From Thalassospira xianhensis MCCC 1A02616 (GTDB lineage: Bacteria; Pseudomonadota; Alphaproteobacteria; Rhodospirillales; Thalassospiraceae), in assembly GCF_003326475.1 (NCBI RefSeq), contig NZ_JPWA01000008.1, forward strand, positions 93,888 to 157,887: 64,000 nt of DNA, written 5' to 3'. The notes under the pieces were generated by a model, which was not told the origin of the DNA, did no database searches, and worked only from the letters and a program-made list of their open reading frames with translations. The position numbers and the translations under genes are program-made. Position 1 is the first letter of the stretch, and every line of letters starts with the position of its first letter. Shown here piece after piece: positions 9,040 through 17,761 of this stretch.

Positions 9040-9438
9040 GTGCAACGAGACGTGGAACTGATACGGAGCTTGATGCTTGAGATAGAGGGCGGACGAGCTG
9101 ATTTCGTTTGCCTTAGCAGTGAAGAATGTGAAATCCTCGGCATCGAGGATACAGAGCTTTCGCAAAATCGCGCCCGACAACTATCACATCATATTCAGCT
9201 TCTGTCCGAACGGAACCTTGTCATGTTTGCACGTACTGGCACACACTGGCATGTTGAGCGCATCCTTTGGGATGGTCATGACTTTCTTGATAGCGTGCGA
9301 GACGAAGAGGTTTGGAATAAGACCAGGGCGGGAGTACGGAAAGCCGGAGTGTTTACGTTCGATTTTCTGGTCGACGTTGCCAAAGGCTTCGCGAAAACGC
9401 AGCTCGAGAAACACACTGGTATCGAACTCTCAAAATAA
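9040..9438 (+). CDS. DUF2513 family protein
   Basis: This 132-aa protein matches the DUF2513 pattern: N-terminal QRDVELIRSLMLEIE, a winged-helix-like middle, and the terminal signature LWDGHDFLDSVRDEEVWNK. The family is frequent in phages and mobile elements; its biochemical role is unknown, though it looks like a small DNA-binding regulator. Translation starts at GTG behind a very strong AGAGGAGG site. It is convergent with the ADP-ribosyltransferase-like gene. Confidence 0.8.
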   Translation: MQRDVELIRSLMLEIEGGRADFVCLSSEECEILGIEDTELSQNRARQLSHHIQLLSERNLVMFARTGTHWHVERILWDGHDFLDSVRDEEVWNKTRAGVRKAGVFTFDFLVDVAKGFAKTQLEKHTGIELSK

Positions 9439-9461
9439 AAGCGGGACCGACCAGCGACGGC

Positions 9462-10043
9462 CTAATTCGGTGCCGGTGCCGCGGCTAGGCGGTTTGACAT
9501 CAATTCTTCCGGGGTCAGGAAGTCGCCACCTGACACCCATTCAATGCCCTTGGGTAGAATTGATTCCTCCGCGATTTCGCCTGCCTCAAGGCGTAAAGAC
9601 ATTGTGTCGGCGGTATAGCGGGAGATTACGGAGCACTTGGACGGCTGAAGAAGTACGCAAGGATCAATATCCTCGCAGCCTTCAACGACGACTGCATCAA
9701 TGCCAGATTTAATCATTGAAGAACGGATTGCCGAGAAATCCTTGTGGGTCAAAACTCTTTCACCGTCGACCATCCCCAGGTATTCAGATGTCCCGAGCAA
9801 ACAGGTAATGCGATTAACGGGAACACTGATTTCGTAGACGACCGGAAGCTTTTGTGTAATTCGACCAAGGTTTTCGGCATATTCAATCGCCACCCATCGG
9901 GAAAAAGATGTGTGCAAGCCCAAGGCCGAGTTCGCATCCCCACCCTTTCCAATAAGCTCATCATTAAACAGCCCTTCCAAACTTTCTCCAGGCTCTATTT
10001 CCATGGAAACAGATCCGTGAAAGACCGTGAGGTGTTTTGTCAT
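9462..10043 (-). CDS. ADP-ribosyltransferase-like protein (ART-PolyVal-like), tentative
   Basis: The 193-aa product has the layout of small ADP-ribosyltransferase-fold proteins of phages and conjugative elements. VFHGS opens the domain, LGLHTSFSRWVAIEYAE follows (sheet turn, then a helix), then VVYEISVPVNRI. A late SGIDAVVVEG...CVLLQPSKCSVIS would be the conserved 'unique object becomes a position' end strand. I cannot confirm the catalytic R/S/E or H/Y/E set. If correct, it would modify a host or competitor protein, as an early-entry effector. There is no signal peptide. Confidence 0.45.
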   Translation of the reverse strand: MTKHLTVFHGSVSMEIEPGESLEGLFNDELIGKGGDANSALGLHTSFSRWVAIEYAENLGRITQKLPVVYEISVPVNRITCLLGTSEYLGMVDGERVLTHKDFSAIRSSMIKSGIDAVVVEGCEDIDPCVLLQPSKCSVISRYTADTMSLRLEAGEIAEESILPKGIEWVSGGDFLTPEELMSNRLAAAPAPN

Positions 10044-10094
10044 CGTTAATTGCCTCCTCAGGGGGAACTCGACATGGTTAAAGCCCGCGTGATG

Positions 10095-10577
10095 TCAGTT
10101 GAGCTCTGTAGCGAAGCCGGAACTGCTTGCTTGCAGCCCGACTCTCACTTCGCGAGCGCCTGTTCCCGTGACGACAACCGACGAAGAAAAGTCCGCGTTT
10201 CCGGAACCGGTTAGCTGAATACCAACATTACAGCTTTCTCCGGCCGCCAGGACAAATCCGCACGGTTTTTCCGTAGGTGAGCAAACACCGAACTTGTCAG
10301 AATCCCCACCTTCGACAAAGGAGACCAAGTTGGTGACTGTACCGTCGCCCGCCGCTGTAACCTTCGCATCAACACACGCTCCCGGGGACACGCCGTCCGT
10401 GATGTCAAGTCGAGATGTGTCAACACTTACCGATAGCTTGATGCCGGACGAGACACCTTCGGAGGCAGTGTAAACAGAGCCCATGGTGTAGTGGATGCCG
10501 TATTCCTGAGCCTGAACTGAACATGCTGTGGCAGCGATAATTCCAAGCGCGAGAAACGATGTTTCGAGGAATTTCAT
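10095..10577 (-). CDS. secreted beta-rich hypothetical protein, 160 aa
   Basis: The start chosen is MKFLETSFLALGII, which begins a signal peptide cleaved at about SVQAQ (residue 24). The longer open frame runs upstream into the 3' end of the preceding gene and has no signal at its start. The mature part is Ser/Gly/Val rich with four cysteines (GACVD, FGVCSP, KPCGF, ESCNVG) and ends in a beta-sandwich-like segment (SSVVVTGTGAREVRVGL). It resembles pilin or spore-coat-U-like folds only in general composition. It is predicted to be periplasmic or exported; its function is unknown. Confidence 0.65.
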   Translation of the reverse strand: MKFLETSFLALGIIAATACSVQAQEYGIHYTMGSVYTASEGVSSGIKLSVSVDTSRLDITDGVSPGACVDAKVTAAGDGTVTNLVSFVEGGDSDKFGVCSPTEKPCGFVLAAGESCNVGIQLTGSGNADFSSSVVVTGTGAREVRVGLQASSSGFATELN

Positions 10578-10665
10578 GGCAATGTCCCATCCGAAGTAGC
10601 GGGTAGCCCACAAAAGGGGCCAGGTTTTAAAGAATTCAACTCTCACGGATGGAAAGACACCAGCA

Positions 10666-11328
10666 TTAGAAAGCCTTTTCAGAGCCAACTGGCCTACCTT
10701 CAGCCGAAGCCGACTGGTAGGCCCCATTCCATTCAGGCACCTCATTAATCGGCCGAACCAATGTATGCTCGCCGATTAGAAGCTTCCTTGCATTCCGGGA
10801 CCGCGGATTGAAGATTTCCCGCTCCCCTGTCCCACGCAATTCGTGGAATGACAGTTCTACCCCGCTCGGCCGGAGATATGGGTCAAAGGCGATGGCATTT
10901 GGGAGGCTCGTATCTGGATTGGAAACCAAATCGCATTCCGTTTGCGTCTCGAAGATGAAGATGCGTTCTCCGTCGTTCAAGCCCATGGTCGACTGCCACA
11001 CGATTTCGTGCGGTTGTCCGTCAGACAGAATGGCTCCCAGGACCTTTCGGTAGCTCCATTTGATGTCGACGACTTCCTTGCCATCTATCAGAAGAATACT
11101 GTCCTCCACAATCCGCCCAGCACCGGCGGCAATTGCCTTGTAGATAGCAATCTCCACAGGAGGGCCGTCGATCTCAGGAAGGTCGAGACCCTGCTCGATT
11201 CCCAGTGGCCACTTGATCGTTTTTAGCTCATCGATTTTGTGTCTGTTCGACGTAACAAAGCGATAATTGCCAATATTCTCCAGCCATGCAGTCACGGTTG
11301 CTGCCGGTTGGTTGCCATTCTCTTTCAT
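10666..11328 (-). CDS. divergent HAM1/ITPase-family nucleotide pyrophosphatase
   Basis: The 220-aa protein follows the Ham1/ITPA order. FVTSNRHKIDELK is the nucleotide-binding start, LDLPEIDGPPVEIAIYKA is the family's DLPE region, and IVEDSILL is the catalytic ED(S/T) loop. AIAFDPYLRPSG stands for the FGWDPxF motif, and a degenerate final NPRSRNARKLL stands for the usual KNxxSHRxxAL. Family members hydrolyse non-canonical (d)NTPs such as dITP to the monophosphate. The changed SHR motif and mobile location suggest a different substrate, perhaps a modified or phage-specific nucleotide; this is inference. Confidence 0.6.
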   Translation of the reverse strand: MKENGNQPAATVTAWLENIGNYRFVTSNRHKIDELKTIKWPLGIEQGLDLPEIDGPPVEIAIYKAIAAGAGRIVEDSILLIDGKEVVDIKWSYRKVLGAILSDGQPHEIVWQSTMGLNDGERIFIFETQTECDLVSNPDTSLPNAIAFDPYLRPSGVELSFHELRGTGEREIFNPRSRNARKLLIGEHTLVRPINEVPEWNGAYQSASAEGRPVGSEKAF

Positions 11329-11768
11329 GTTGCGTCCCTAAAGAAAAGATATGTCGAAAGGATAACATAGAACGTTTTGCTTCGTAACGAGAAACTAACA
11401 GATGGAGGTAAAACTCAAAATACAGTTGACCGATCGCACTTGAAAGTCACTTCCTTGGCCAAGGAAATCCTATCTACTGCGGAAGCCATACAGAACTTGC
11501 ACACATGAATCCGTCGCTCGCAGAAAGCGCGCAATCACTAGGCCGCGGAGGATGAAGGATGACATCTTCAGCAAGCCATATCAGCCTACTAATCCTTAGT
11601 TAGTTCGCGACTTTAGTGGCTGTGAGCTTCCTGCGGCACGGCAAAATACTGCCTGCCATCGTCCAACGGTAAAGACACCAAACAAAATTGGTCCAATTTT
11701 CCTTGACACGTCAAACATTTTTCTTTCTATCTTTGCGAAGGTTGCACCACGTGGATTGGATTCAAAAT
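11329..11768. other. intergenic region with a 16-bp perfect palindrome
   Basis: I find no gene here. TTCCTTGGCCAAGGAA at 11451-11466 is a perfect 16-bp palindrome. A TTGACA at 11703-11708 followed 19 bp later by TATCTT could be the promoter of the next plus-strand gene. The region between contains only short broken frames. Confidence 0.4.
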
Positions 11769-12632
11769 ATGAAATTCGACAAATTGTATCGTAAATTGCG
11801 CTCGAGCTTTACTATGCCTCTGGCATTCTCTGACGACTTTAAGAGTATTGCTCCTCAGTTGGGTGAGGCCGACGCTCTCAGCATGTTGGCTGTAGTTTTC
11901 GAAACAAGTGTTTATAACCTCAAACTTCTACTGGAAAACAAAACGCCCATTCCATCTGCACATCACTGGACTTGTTTGAAGCCAAAGCAGGATCTCATTG
12001 ATCCTTATTGGGGACATCTCGGAATCAAGTTGCGTACCGGTGACGGCGTTACGCATTGGTATCCCATTACGTGGTCTACTCGCGAGTATATTATGGGGAA
12101 ACTTGATACATTCGGGGAGATGCAAAATCAATGGCTCCAGGTTCAGACTCTTAACAATAAGGCATTGGTTTTTGACCCGCTACTCGTTGAGCGTATCTGG
12201 CTTTTGGATGAAGCTTCCCAAGATAGTGAGACAAGTCCCTCCACCGAGGACTGGTTCCCATCTCCAGAGGCACAAGGGCTGTATGAGAGTGCGCTTAGTC
12301 TTCACAGGGATGAGGAACTGGAAGGTGACGGCGTCTTGCGGGGATTTGTGCAGTCTTTTCTTGAAGATAAGGGCATTCATATCGACGACATTGAAGGCAA
12401 ATTCCGTACCACGGTGGTACACACCAAAGAGGGATGTAAGATCGAGAGCGTGACAATGGCGGAATGTGCGCACGAGACGTACACTTACCTTAGCGGACGG
12501 TCGATCATGCGCCTGCAAAGCGACCATGGTGAATACCATTCATTCGTTCCCAGAGATGCTATTGTTCTTGTCGAGCTACCTCTGTGCGATGTTCATGCCA
12601 TTGAGGATGAGCTGGCAAAAGAGTTTGTTTGA
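11769..12632 (+). CDS. hypothetical protein, 287 aa
   Basis: I do not recognise a family. I prefer the internal ATG (MKFDKLYRKLRSS) because a TTGACA..TATCTT promoter-like pair would place the transcript start after the first possible ATG 81 bp upstream. The protein is soluble, acidic and tryptophan-containing (HWYPITWSTREYIMG), with an acidic middle. There is no signal peptide or membrane helix. It is a single-gene unit. Confidence 0.6.
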   Translation: MKFDKLYRKLRSSFTMPLAFSDDFKSIAPQLGEADALSMLAVVFETSVYNLKLLLENKTPIPSAHHWTCLKPKQDLIDPYWGHLGIKLRTGDGVTHWYPITWSTREYIMGKLDTFGEMQNQWLQVQTLNNKALVFDPLLVERIWLLDEASQDSETSPSTEDWFPSPEAQGLYESALSLHRDEELEGDGVLRGFVQSFLEDKGIHIDDIEGKFRTTVVHTKEGCKIESVTMAECAHETYTYLSGRSIMRLQSDHGEYHSFVPRDAIVLVELPLCDVHAIEDELAKEFV

Positions 12633-12903
12633 GCTCGGCAGAACAAGCGAAAGATAGACTAATTCATGGATGTTCATGGCAAGCACCTCTTAGTAATGCC
12701 TCAAGATATGCGCTCCAGTTCTGTTTCGTATGAATCCATTAGGACTATTTCCTGATTTGCCGGTATGCTCTCCTTGAAACATTTTGCATAAATCTTTGCC
12801 CCATAAACAGACCCTAACTCGGAGTTTTGCTCTGTATATGGGGCATTGGTGCGACGAATAAATGCTGTTTTCGAACCGGAGCTATATCGCATAAAGGCTA
12901 ATC
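12633..12903. other. short intergenic segment
   Basis: There is no supported gene. A 63-codon minus-strand frame exists but lacks a ribosome site and any family resemblance. The segment separates two plus-strand unknown genes. Confidence 0.35.
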
Positions 12904-13443
12904 ATGAATGTAAAAACCGAGCTTGAACAGCGCTATGCTACCGAAGAGGAAATCGGCGTCTATTACGCGTGTATGTCAACTGAAAAACGCCAGGAGCTCA
13001 TGACGCCTGAAGAGCGCGCGAAGGCAGACATCATAGCTTATTTGCCCAGCGGTGAGCCAATGGGGACGTGTACCAATTGCGCACGCGTTGTTGCCAGCGA
13101 TTACCCTGGTCGTGCAGATATCTATGGTTTCCTTTGCGAACAGAACCCAGAGTGCACGGATGACGAGATTCAGTGTGTAGGCGGTCACGATTTTTGTGTG
13201 GTGGATCGCCGCTATGTCGTGGACTTGTGGATTAGCCTGTATACGGGACTAGAGAGTCAAGTCGTATTCGATCTGCAAGATCCGGCCGACCGCGACAAAA
13301 TAACCCAATATTTCGGGAACCCACAAAACTGGGCTGTGATTGTAGATAACTGTTTTGTCTATCCCACCGAAAGCAACTACCCAGAAGAGAAGCGTTTAGA
13401 GCTGGAAGAACTGCCGGTGTTCAATTCGATGGCTCCGGTTTAA
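12904..13443 (+). CDS. hypothetical cysteine-rich soluble protein, 179 aa
   Basis: No family is recognised. The protein has clustered cysteines (GTCTNCARVV, LCEQNPECTDDE, IQCVGGHDFCVV) that could bind zinc, and a very acidic C-terminal half. It has no signal peptide. The ATG follows TAAAGGCTAATC with a weak ribosome site. It lies upstream of a ParB-fold-like gene on the same strand (95 bp). Confidence 0.65.
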   Translation: MNVKTELEQRYATEEEIGVYYACMSTEKRQELMTPEERAKADIIAYLPSGEPMGTCTNCARVVASDYPGRADIYGFLCEQNPECTDDEIQCVGGHDFCVVDRRYVVDLWISLYTGLESQVVFDLQDPADRDKITQYFGNPQNWAVIVDNCFVYPTESNYPEEKRLELEELPVFNSMAPV

Positions 13444-13538
13444 CTATAATCTTGCCATCCACACGCCAAGCCGTGGTGAGTTTTCGACGTGACAGGTTTA
13501 CCACGAAGGATTTACGACAGGAACACAAGGAATACGAC

Positions 13539-14024
13539 ATGAGCAACCTCGATGACGTCTGGTCTGGCTGTTCCCCGGAGGAGCTGTCGGAGTTTGCCGG
13601 GCGCTGGGAAGATATGGTGACCAGCACACAGCCTGAAGAACTCGACTGGCTCTACATCGCCAAACTGCCGGTCGCCGCACTGTGGTCTAAGGAAGATGCC
13701 GAAGAGTACTGGAAGGAGCAGTCTCTAGAAGCCGCGGAAAATGGTATGCCTGGCATGTGGGATGCCTTACTTGACGAGCCGGTCTTCGAGCCAATCGTTG
13801 TCGGATTTTATGGCCGTCACGAAAATGGTCATGACAGCTTCAGTATTTGGGATGGCAGCCACCGTTCTGCGGCATACGCTATAACAGACCGACCGAACAT
13901 CTCGGCAGTCGTCGGCATTACAAAGAATTTAGATCTGGACGAACTGCCAGGTCTCATTCGTCCCGTTGTCGCCGCGCGGCGGGAGGAGTTGAATAACTGT
14001 GCGCTGCCCCCGACATGCCGCTAA
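13539..14024 (+). CDS. ParB/sulfiredoxin-fold-like protein
   Basis: The central PIVVGFYGRHENG...SFSIWDGSHRSAAYAI segment resembles the ParB/Srx N-terminal domain, in which a strand is followed by a (D/E)GxHRxxA loop that binds a nucleotide phosphate. The length (161 aa) fits a stand-alone domain, not a full ParB with helix-turn-helix. I start at MSNLDDVW, which has AAGGAAT upstream; an earlier frame start has no ribosome site. It may be a small nucleotide-dependent enzyme of unknown role and is not linked to parA here. Confidence 0.55.
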   Translation: MSNLDDVWSGCSPEELSEFAGRWEDMVTSTQPEELDWLYIAKLPVAALWSKEDAEEYWKEQSLEAAENGMPGMWDALLDEPVFEPIVVGFYGRHENGHDSFSIWDGSHRSAAYAITDRPNISAVVGITKNLDLDELPGLIRPVVAARREELNNCALPPTCR

Positions 14025-14179
14025 AGACCCGAACTCTCTAGCCCTGTTCTCAGGCCGACAAGTCTCGGTAGATAATTGGTTGATGCCACAGTTCCCGTTG
14101 CTGGACCATATTACGGCTGGCGTTCACTGAAGTATGAACTATGCTATTTAAATGACATTTTTTAACAGGAAAACTGTCC

Positions 14180-14554
14180 GTGAAGACATACATTAAGGCA
14201 TTGCTCATGGGGCTCGTGGTCATAACACTCAGTGTTGCAGTGATTGCTGTACAAGCCAGGGCCGTCACCCAGAACATACGTGATGTCTCTGTGCAGGAAG
14301 TCACCGCTTGGCACGCGGAACACAAAGCACGAAATCTGAAGGCCAAAGAGATCGTTATGGATTGTCTGGCAAACCCGAAGTCGAGAGGTCTCTTTCAAAC
14401 CAGGGACGATAATCTGGAAGCTCTAACGAGATGTCTCTACCAGCTCAAAAAAGTTGCGCCGGTGTCGCTATCAGAATTCACCTCTCTCATCCAACGGGTG
14501 CATGCTGCCCGGCAAAGAGTGGAGATACCGGCACCGCTTTCGTGGTTCCTTTAA
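14180..14554 (+). CDS. hypothetical exported or membrane-anchored small protein
   Basis: A GTG start gives MKTYIKALLMGLVVITLSVA, an N-terminal hydrophobic helix that is a signal peptide or anchor. A ~95-residue helical polar domain with two cysteines (DCLANP, RCLYQL) follows. No family is recognised. The 3' end overlaps out-of-frame sequence just before the next small gene. Confidence 0.55.
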   Translation: MKTYIKALLMGLVVITLSVAVIAVQARAVTQNIRDVSVQEVTAWHAEHKARNLKAKEIVMDCLANPKSRGLFQTRDDNLEALTRCLYQLKKVAPVSLSEFTSLIQRVHAARQRVEIPAPLSWFL

Positions 14555-14576
14555 GTGTTATATCCTTCAGCAGGAA

Positions 14577-14780
14577 ATGACTATGGTGAACACACCGCCA
14601 ACCAAAACCGCGCTTATTAAAGCCTTTGTCCATCAAGAGGTCCACTTGGCCAAGCAGACGGTGCGTGGATTGAACCAGAAGCCAGCAAAGCAAGTTGCAT
14701 CGGCTGAGGACATCCTCCGGTCTGCCCCCACCTCACAAACCCGGCCTTGCCCGATGAATTGCAAGCAGGAGGTGGGATAA
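14577..14780 (+). CDS. hypothetical small basic protein, 67 aa
   Basis: I start at MTMVNTPPTK, behind CAGCAGGAA. The longer open frame begins inside the previous gene. The product is basic (ALIKAFVHQEVHLAKQTV) and ends in a Cys-containing tail (RPCPMNCKQEVG). No family is recognised. It is 7 bp from the next gene and probably co-transcribed with it. Confidence 0.4.
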   Translation: MTMVNTPPTKTALIKAFVHQEVHLAKQTVRGLNQKPAKQVASAEDILRSAPTSQTRPCPMNCKQEVG

Positions 14781-14787
14781 AAAGCCC

Positions 14788-15150
14788 ATGTCTTCTCAGT
14801 TTCAATCATGGGCTGAAAAATTCGAGGATTTCCTTGTCAGTTTTGAAGACTATCTCAAGGAGTTCCCCGCATTTGGCTGGCATGAAAAGTACTTGAACCG
14901 GTACCGGGATAGCTGTCCATTGGTGCAGGCAGGCGAAAGGGGTAATGAGCCTGGGCAGCCGTTCTTTATGCTAGATACCAGCATCATGCTATTACTTGAT
15001 GGTCGCCAACGTCTCAGTGAGAACCAGCGCAAGGTGCGCAAAAATCTCCTGTTCAAATGGGAGGGATTGCGCCGGTCGGTGAGTGCGGAAGGCAGAGAAG
15101 CACCGATGGGACTTTCTTACTGGAGTGGCGTTAAGAAACCATCCGACTGA
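14788..15150 (+). CDS. hypothetical protein, 120 aa
   Basis: No family is recognised. The N-terminus is aromatic and acidic (FQSWAEKFEDFLVSFEDYLK) and the C-terminal half is basic (RQRLSENQRKVRKNLLFKW). A GGAGGTGGGAT ribosome site lies upstream, inside the end of the preceding small gene, suggesting translational linkage. Confidence 0.6.
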   Translation: MSSQFQSWAEKFEDFLVSFEDYLKEFPAFGWHEKYLNRYRDSCPLVQAGERGNEPGQPFFMLDTSIMLLLDGRQRLSENQRKVRKNLLFKWEGLRRSVSAEGREAPMGLSYWSGVKKPSD

Positions 15151-15273
15151 AATGTCTTGCTGGGGAACAGCGTCCAAAAGGACCTCTTGTCGCAAGCGTG
15201 CGAACAGACGATACTGGCTTAACGACTATCGGTTATTCGGGCGCTTTGGCTTGAATGGAAGGGAATTGGGTCC

Positions 15274-15675
15274 GTGTTTTATCGTGCTGGCAATAAATCG
15301 GTGGAGAGAGCCTTATCGCGCTTTCGCGACGCGTCCGAGCAATACGCGCCGACCCGTTTGAATGTCAAAAGCTCATCCAATGTAGACCGGATTGTGCTTG
15401 CCAGTGTCAATGTACCGTTTCCGCGAATCATCAGCATTCCAACCATAGTCAGAACATTTCAGTCGGGCATCGTTGAAAAGCATTGGCTTGGTCATTTGCA
15501 ACGATTTCTGGAAGAATTGCCAGACAGGATCAAGAAAGAGTTCTACTGGAAGCATGACATCACGCAGCAACAGATTTCGCACGTGGAAAAATTGCTGAGA
15601 CCAGATAGTCAAGCTACCAATGAGATTGGAGGTCCGCACCATGACCCAGTTTCCCATTCACGACGGACCCCATAA
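15274..15675 (+). CDS. hypothetical protein upstream of AbiEii, possible antitoxin-like partner
   Basis: A GTG start gives a basic 133-aa protein (MFYRAGNKSVERALSRF...). No helix-turn-helix is clear and I recognise no family. Its 3' end overlaps the start of the AbiEii-type gene by about 35 bp, the position where AbiEi-type antitoxin genes usually sit, so translational coupling is likely. The antitoxin role is inferred only from position. Confidence 0.5.
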   Translation: MFYRAGNKSVERALSRFRDASEQYAPTRLNVKSSSNVDRIVLASVNVPFPRIISIPTIVRTFQSGIVEKHWLGHLQRFLEELPDRIKKEFYWKHDITQQQISHVEKLLRPDSQATNEIGGPHHDPVSHSRRTP

Positions 15676-16558
15676 CGACGACTGGAAGTCCCTGCTCCCA
15701 ACCGCTATTGCGGTAATCAAGGCGGTCGAGGAAAAGACCGGTAGGTCGTTTGATTTCACGATCGGGGGTGGCTCGATGCTGCTCCGCAGATACGGACATC
15801 GCAAATCACGGGATTTGGATCTCTTTTCCGAAGACATCGGGTTGGTTCGGCAGTGTTCCCCGCGTTTCAACGACACGGCAGAAGAGCTCTGCCCTGATTA
15901 CAGTGAAGAGGCGACGGCCGTAAAGCTCATTGTCGGAATGCAGGAAATCGACTTCATCGCGAGCACAGCCGTTGTGCAGAAGGACGCCTTTGAGAACGTG
16001 AAATTGATGGGGCATGATGTCGTCATTGAGCGCCCGCGGGAAATCCTAGCCAAAAAGATTGCCTATCGAGGTAGCAACTTTCAACCTCGAGACGTTTTTG
16101 ACCTGGCGGCTGTGCTTGTCGCTGAGCCCGAAGAGGTGGCCGCTATCGGGCCGTGGCTCTCTTACAATCAAGTCACTACCGTCCAGAAGCGACTGTTGGA
16201 GATTCAGCCTACACTGCAAGATGAACTGAACCAAAAGGTCGAAGCTCTTCCAGACTTTCGCGGTGTGGAGAAAGATTGCCTCGAATTGGTTACCGGCCTG
16301 ATGAACGAATGGGAGAATGCCTTTCGACCGAAGGTAGACATTCCACCATATTCAGAAGAAACACATTTCCTCGTCTATAGCCGGACAGGAGATTCTGTGA
16401 TGGTTAAGAACCTGGAAACCAAGAAAATAGACAACCCATTTGGGCCTGCCTTCGTCTCGCCTGAAGGTGAGCGGTATTTCCGCAATGGCGAGACCATTTC
16501 AGAACAGGAATGGCGTCAGACGGTCAAACCTGACAGTTCACCGCGATCAGATATCTGA
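15641..16558 (+). CDS. AbiEii-type nucleotidyltransferase
   Basis: The protein (305 aa from MTQFPIHDG) has the AbiEii/DNA-polymerase-beta-like signature GGGSMLLRRYGHRKSRDLDL: a GG/S followed by a DLDLF metal-binding pair. A later IERPREILAKKIAYR and RDVFDLAAV complete the family pattern. AbiEii proteins are toxins of type IV toxin-antitoxin or abortive-infection systems that transfer nucleotides, for example to tRNA ends. A ~60-residue C-terminal extension (DSVMVKNLETKKIDNPFG) is extra. The stop overlaps the start of the GIY-YIG gene (TGATG), so the two proteins are probably made together. Confidence 0.8.
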   Translation: MTQFPIHDGPHNDDWKSLLPTAIAVIKAVEEKTGRSFDFTIGGGSMLLRRYGHRKSRDLDLFSEDIGLVRQCSPRFNDTAEELCPDYSEEATAVKLIVGMQEIDFIASTAVVQKDAFENVKLMGHDVVIERPREILAKKIAYRGSNFQPRDVFDLAAVLVAEPEEVAAIGPWLSYNQVTTVQKRLLEIQPTLQDELNQKVEALPDFRGVEKDCLELVTGLMNEWENAFRPKVDIPPYSEETHFLVYSRTGDSVMVKNLETKKIDNPFGPAFVSPEGERYFRNGETISEQEWRQTVKPDSSPRSDI

Positions 16559-17754
16559 TGTCGGCGAAGGGGCAGAAGTTTATCTTGAATCAGCGTTGGT
16601 TTGAGCATCTTGCTCCAAGAGAGCTTCATGCTCATTTCCCACACTTCGACCATCTTTTTCGCGTATTTCTCGGCAGGCACAAGGAGTTTGGCCTGAAGCT
16701 AGACATGCATGGAATAGCAGGCGTTCCTCTTAAGGTTAAAGTTGGTGACCCCGAACCAACAATTCATTTTGTCGCCATCAAAAATTCGGAAAAATGGACG
16801 CGATTTTATATCCCTCCTGGTCCTATTTCTGCTGTCCCGGACGATGCCCGCGTATCAACGATGGGGCAGAGTGTCGATATTGCCGAGCATGGGTATGTTT
16901 TTCTTCACCCGATATTGCGTTTTGAAGTGGTTACCGACCCATACATGGCTAGGCAAGCGTTGAGTATGGAGAACATTCAAGCCGCACTCACAGACCAAGC
17001 TGCACCGCCATACGAAATTGGAGCGATCCAAACACCAAGCCAAATTTTTTCGACAAAGCTTGAGTATCTGGTCACAACTAAGCGGGTTCACGGAAACAAC
17101 TCTCAGCTACCTCGATATGTTCTGTATGAACACATGTTTGGCAACGAACATGAATATCCGTTCAATGGCCTGTTCTATGTTGGAATCACAAGGAGAAGCT
17201 GGAGAAAGCGATGGGCTGAACATAAAGCTGCTATTGCCCGCGGTTCCAGACTGAAGTTTCATCAAGCATTCAGAGAGCGCCGAAACGGTGGTCGTCTCAC
17301 CCATGTCCATCACCACGTCTTGGCTGTGCTGGATGACCTTGATACGCTCTATCAAGCGGAGCGAGCTATTGTTGCCGGTCATTGGCACGATACACGATTG
17401 CTAAATATGATACCTGGCGGCCACGATGGCCTTCGCTATTTGCGCCGGAGAAAAATCGTTAGCGAAGAAAGTGCCCTGTCTCCAGAAGAGCGCGAACGAA
17501 CCCTCGAAAACTGGATGCAAAACCGCCCTATCGCGAAGGCATTGAATGAGCGGTGGCTTGACCCTGATTGGGCCGCTGCCGTTGTTTGTGCGCCAGCGAA
17601 CCGATTTTCGATTGAGGATGTGTGCACAATCAGAGAGCTTTCGGCAACCGGCCTACCCCTTTCCGAAATCGCCTCTCGTATCGGCTGTGACAACTTAACC
17701 CGGGTGCGCAAGGTAATAGCCGGTCAGTCGTATCAACGAGTGAAATTACGTTAG
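16558..17754 (+). CDS. GIY-YIG nuclease-family protein with C-terminal HTH
   Basis: The middle of this 398-aa protein carries a GIY-YIG domain: NGLFYVGIT, then RRSWRKRWAEHKAA with the conserved Arg and His, and AERAIVAGH with the catalytic-type Glu before LLNMIPGGHDG. The last ~60 residues (SIEDVCTIRELSATGLPLSEIASRIG) look like a helix-turn-helix or NUMOD-like DNA-binding end. The first 170 residues are unassigned. The domain cuts DNA in homing enzymes and repair nucleases. Translational coupling to the AbiEii gene makes a defence role more likely than homing. Confidence 0.7.
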   Translation: MSAKGQKFILNQRWFEHLAPRELHAHFPHFDHLFRVFLGRHKEFGLKLDMHGIAGVPLKVKVGDPEPTIHFVAIKNSEKWTRFYIPPGPISAVPDDARVSTMGQSVDIAEHGYVFLHPILRFEVVTDPYMARQALSMENIQAALTDQAAPPYEIGAIQTPSQIFSTKLEYLVTTKRVHGNNSQLPRYVLYEHMFGNEHEYPFNGLFYVGITRRSWRKRWAEHKAAIARGSRLKFHQAFRERRNGGRLTHVHHHVLAVLDDLDTLYQAERAIVAGHWHDTRLLNMIPGGHDGLRYLRRRKIVSEESALSPEERERTLENWMQNRPIAKALNERWLDPDWAAAVVCAPANRFSIEDVCTIRELSATGLPLSEIASRIGCDNLTRVRKVIAGQSYQRVKLR

Positions 17755-17761
17755 CTGACTT

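Noticed and set aside
12701..12892. 63-codon minus-strand frame
   Set aside because: ATG start but no Shine-Dalgarno and no family resemblance.
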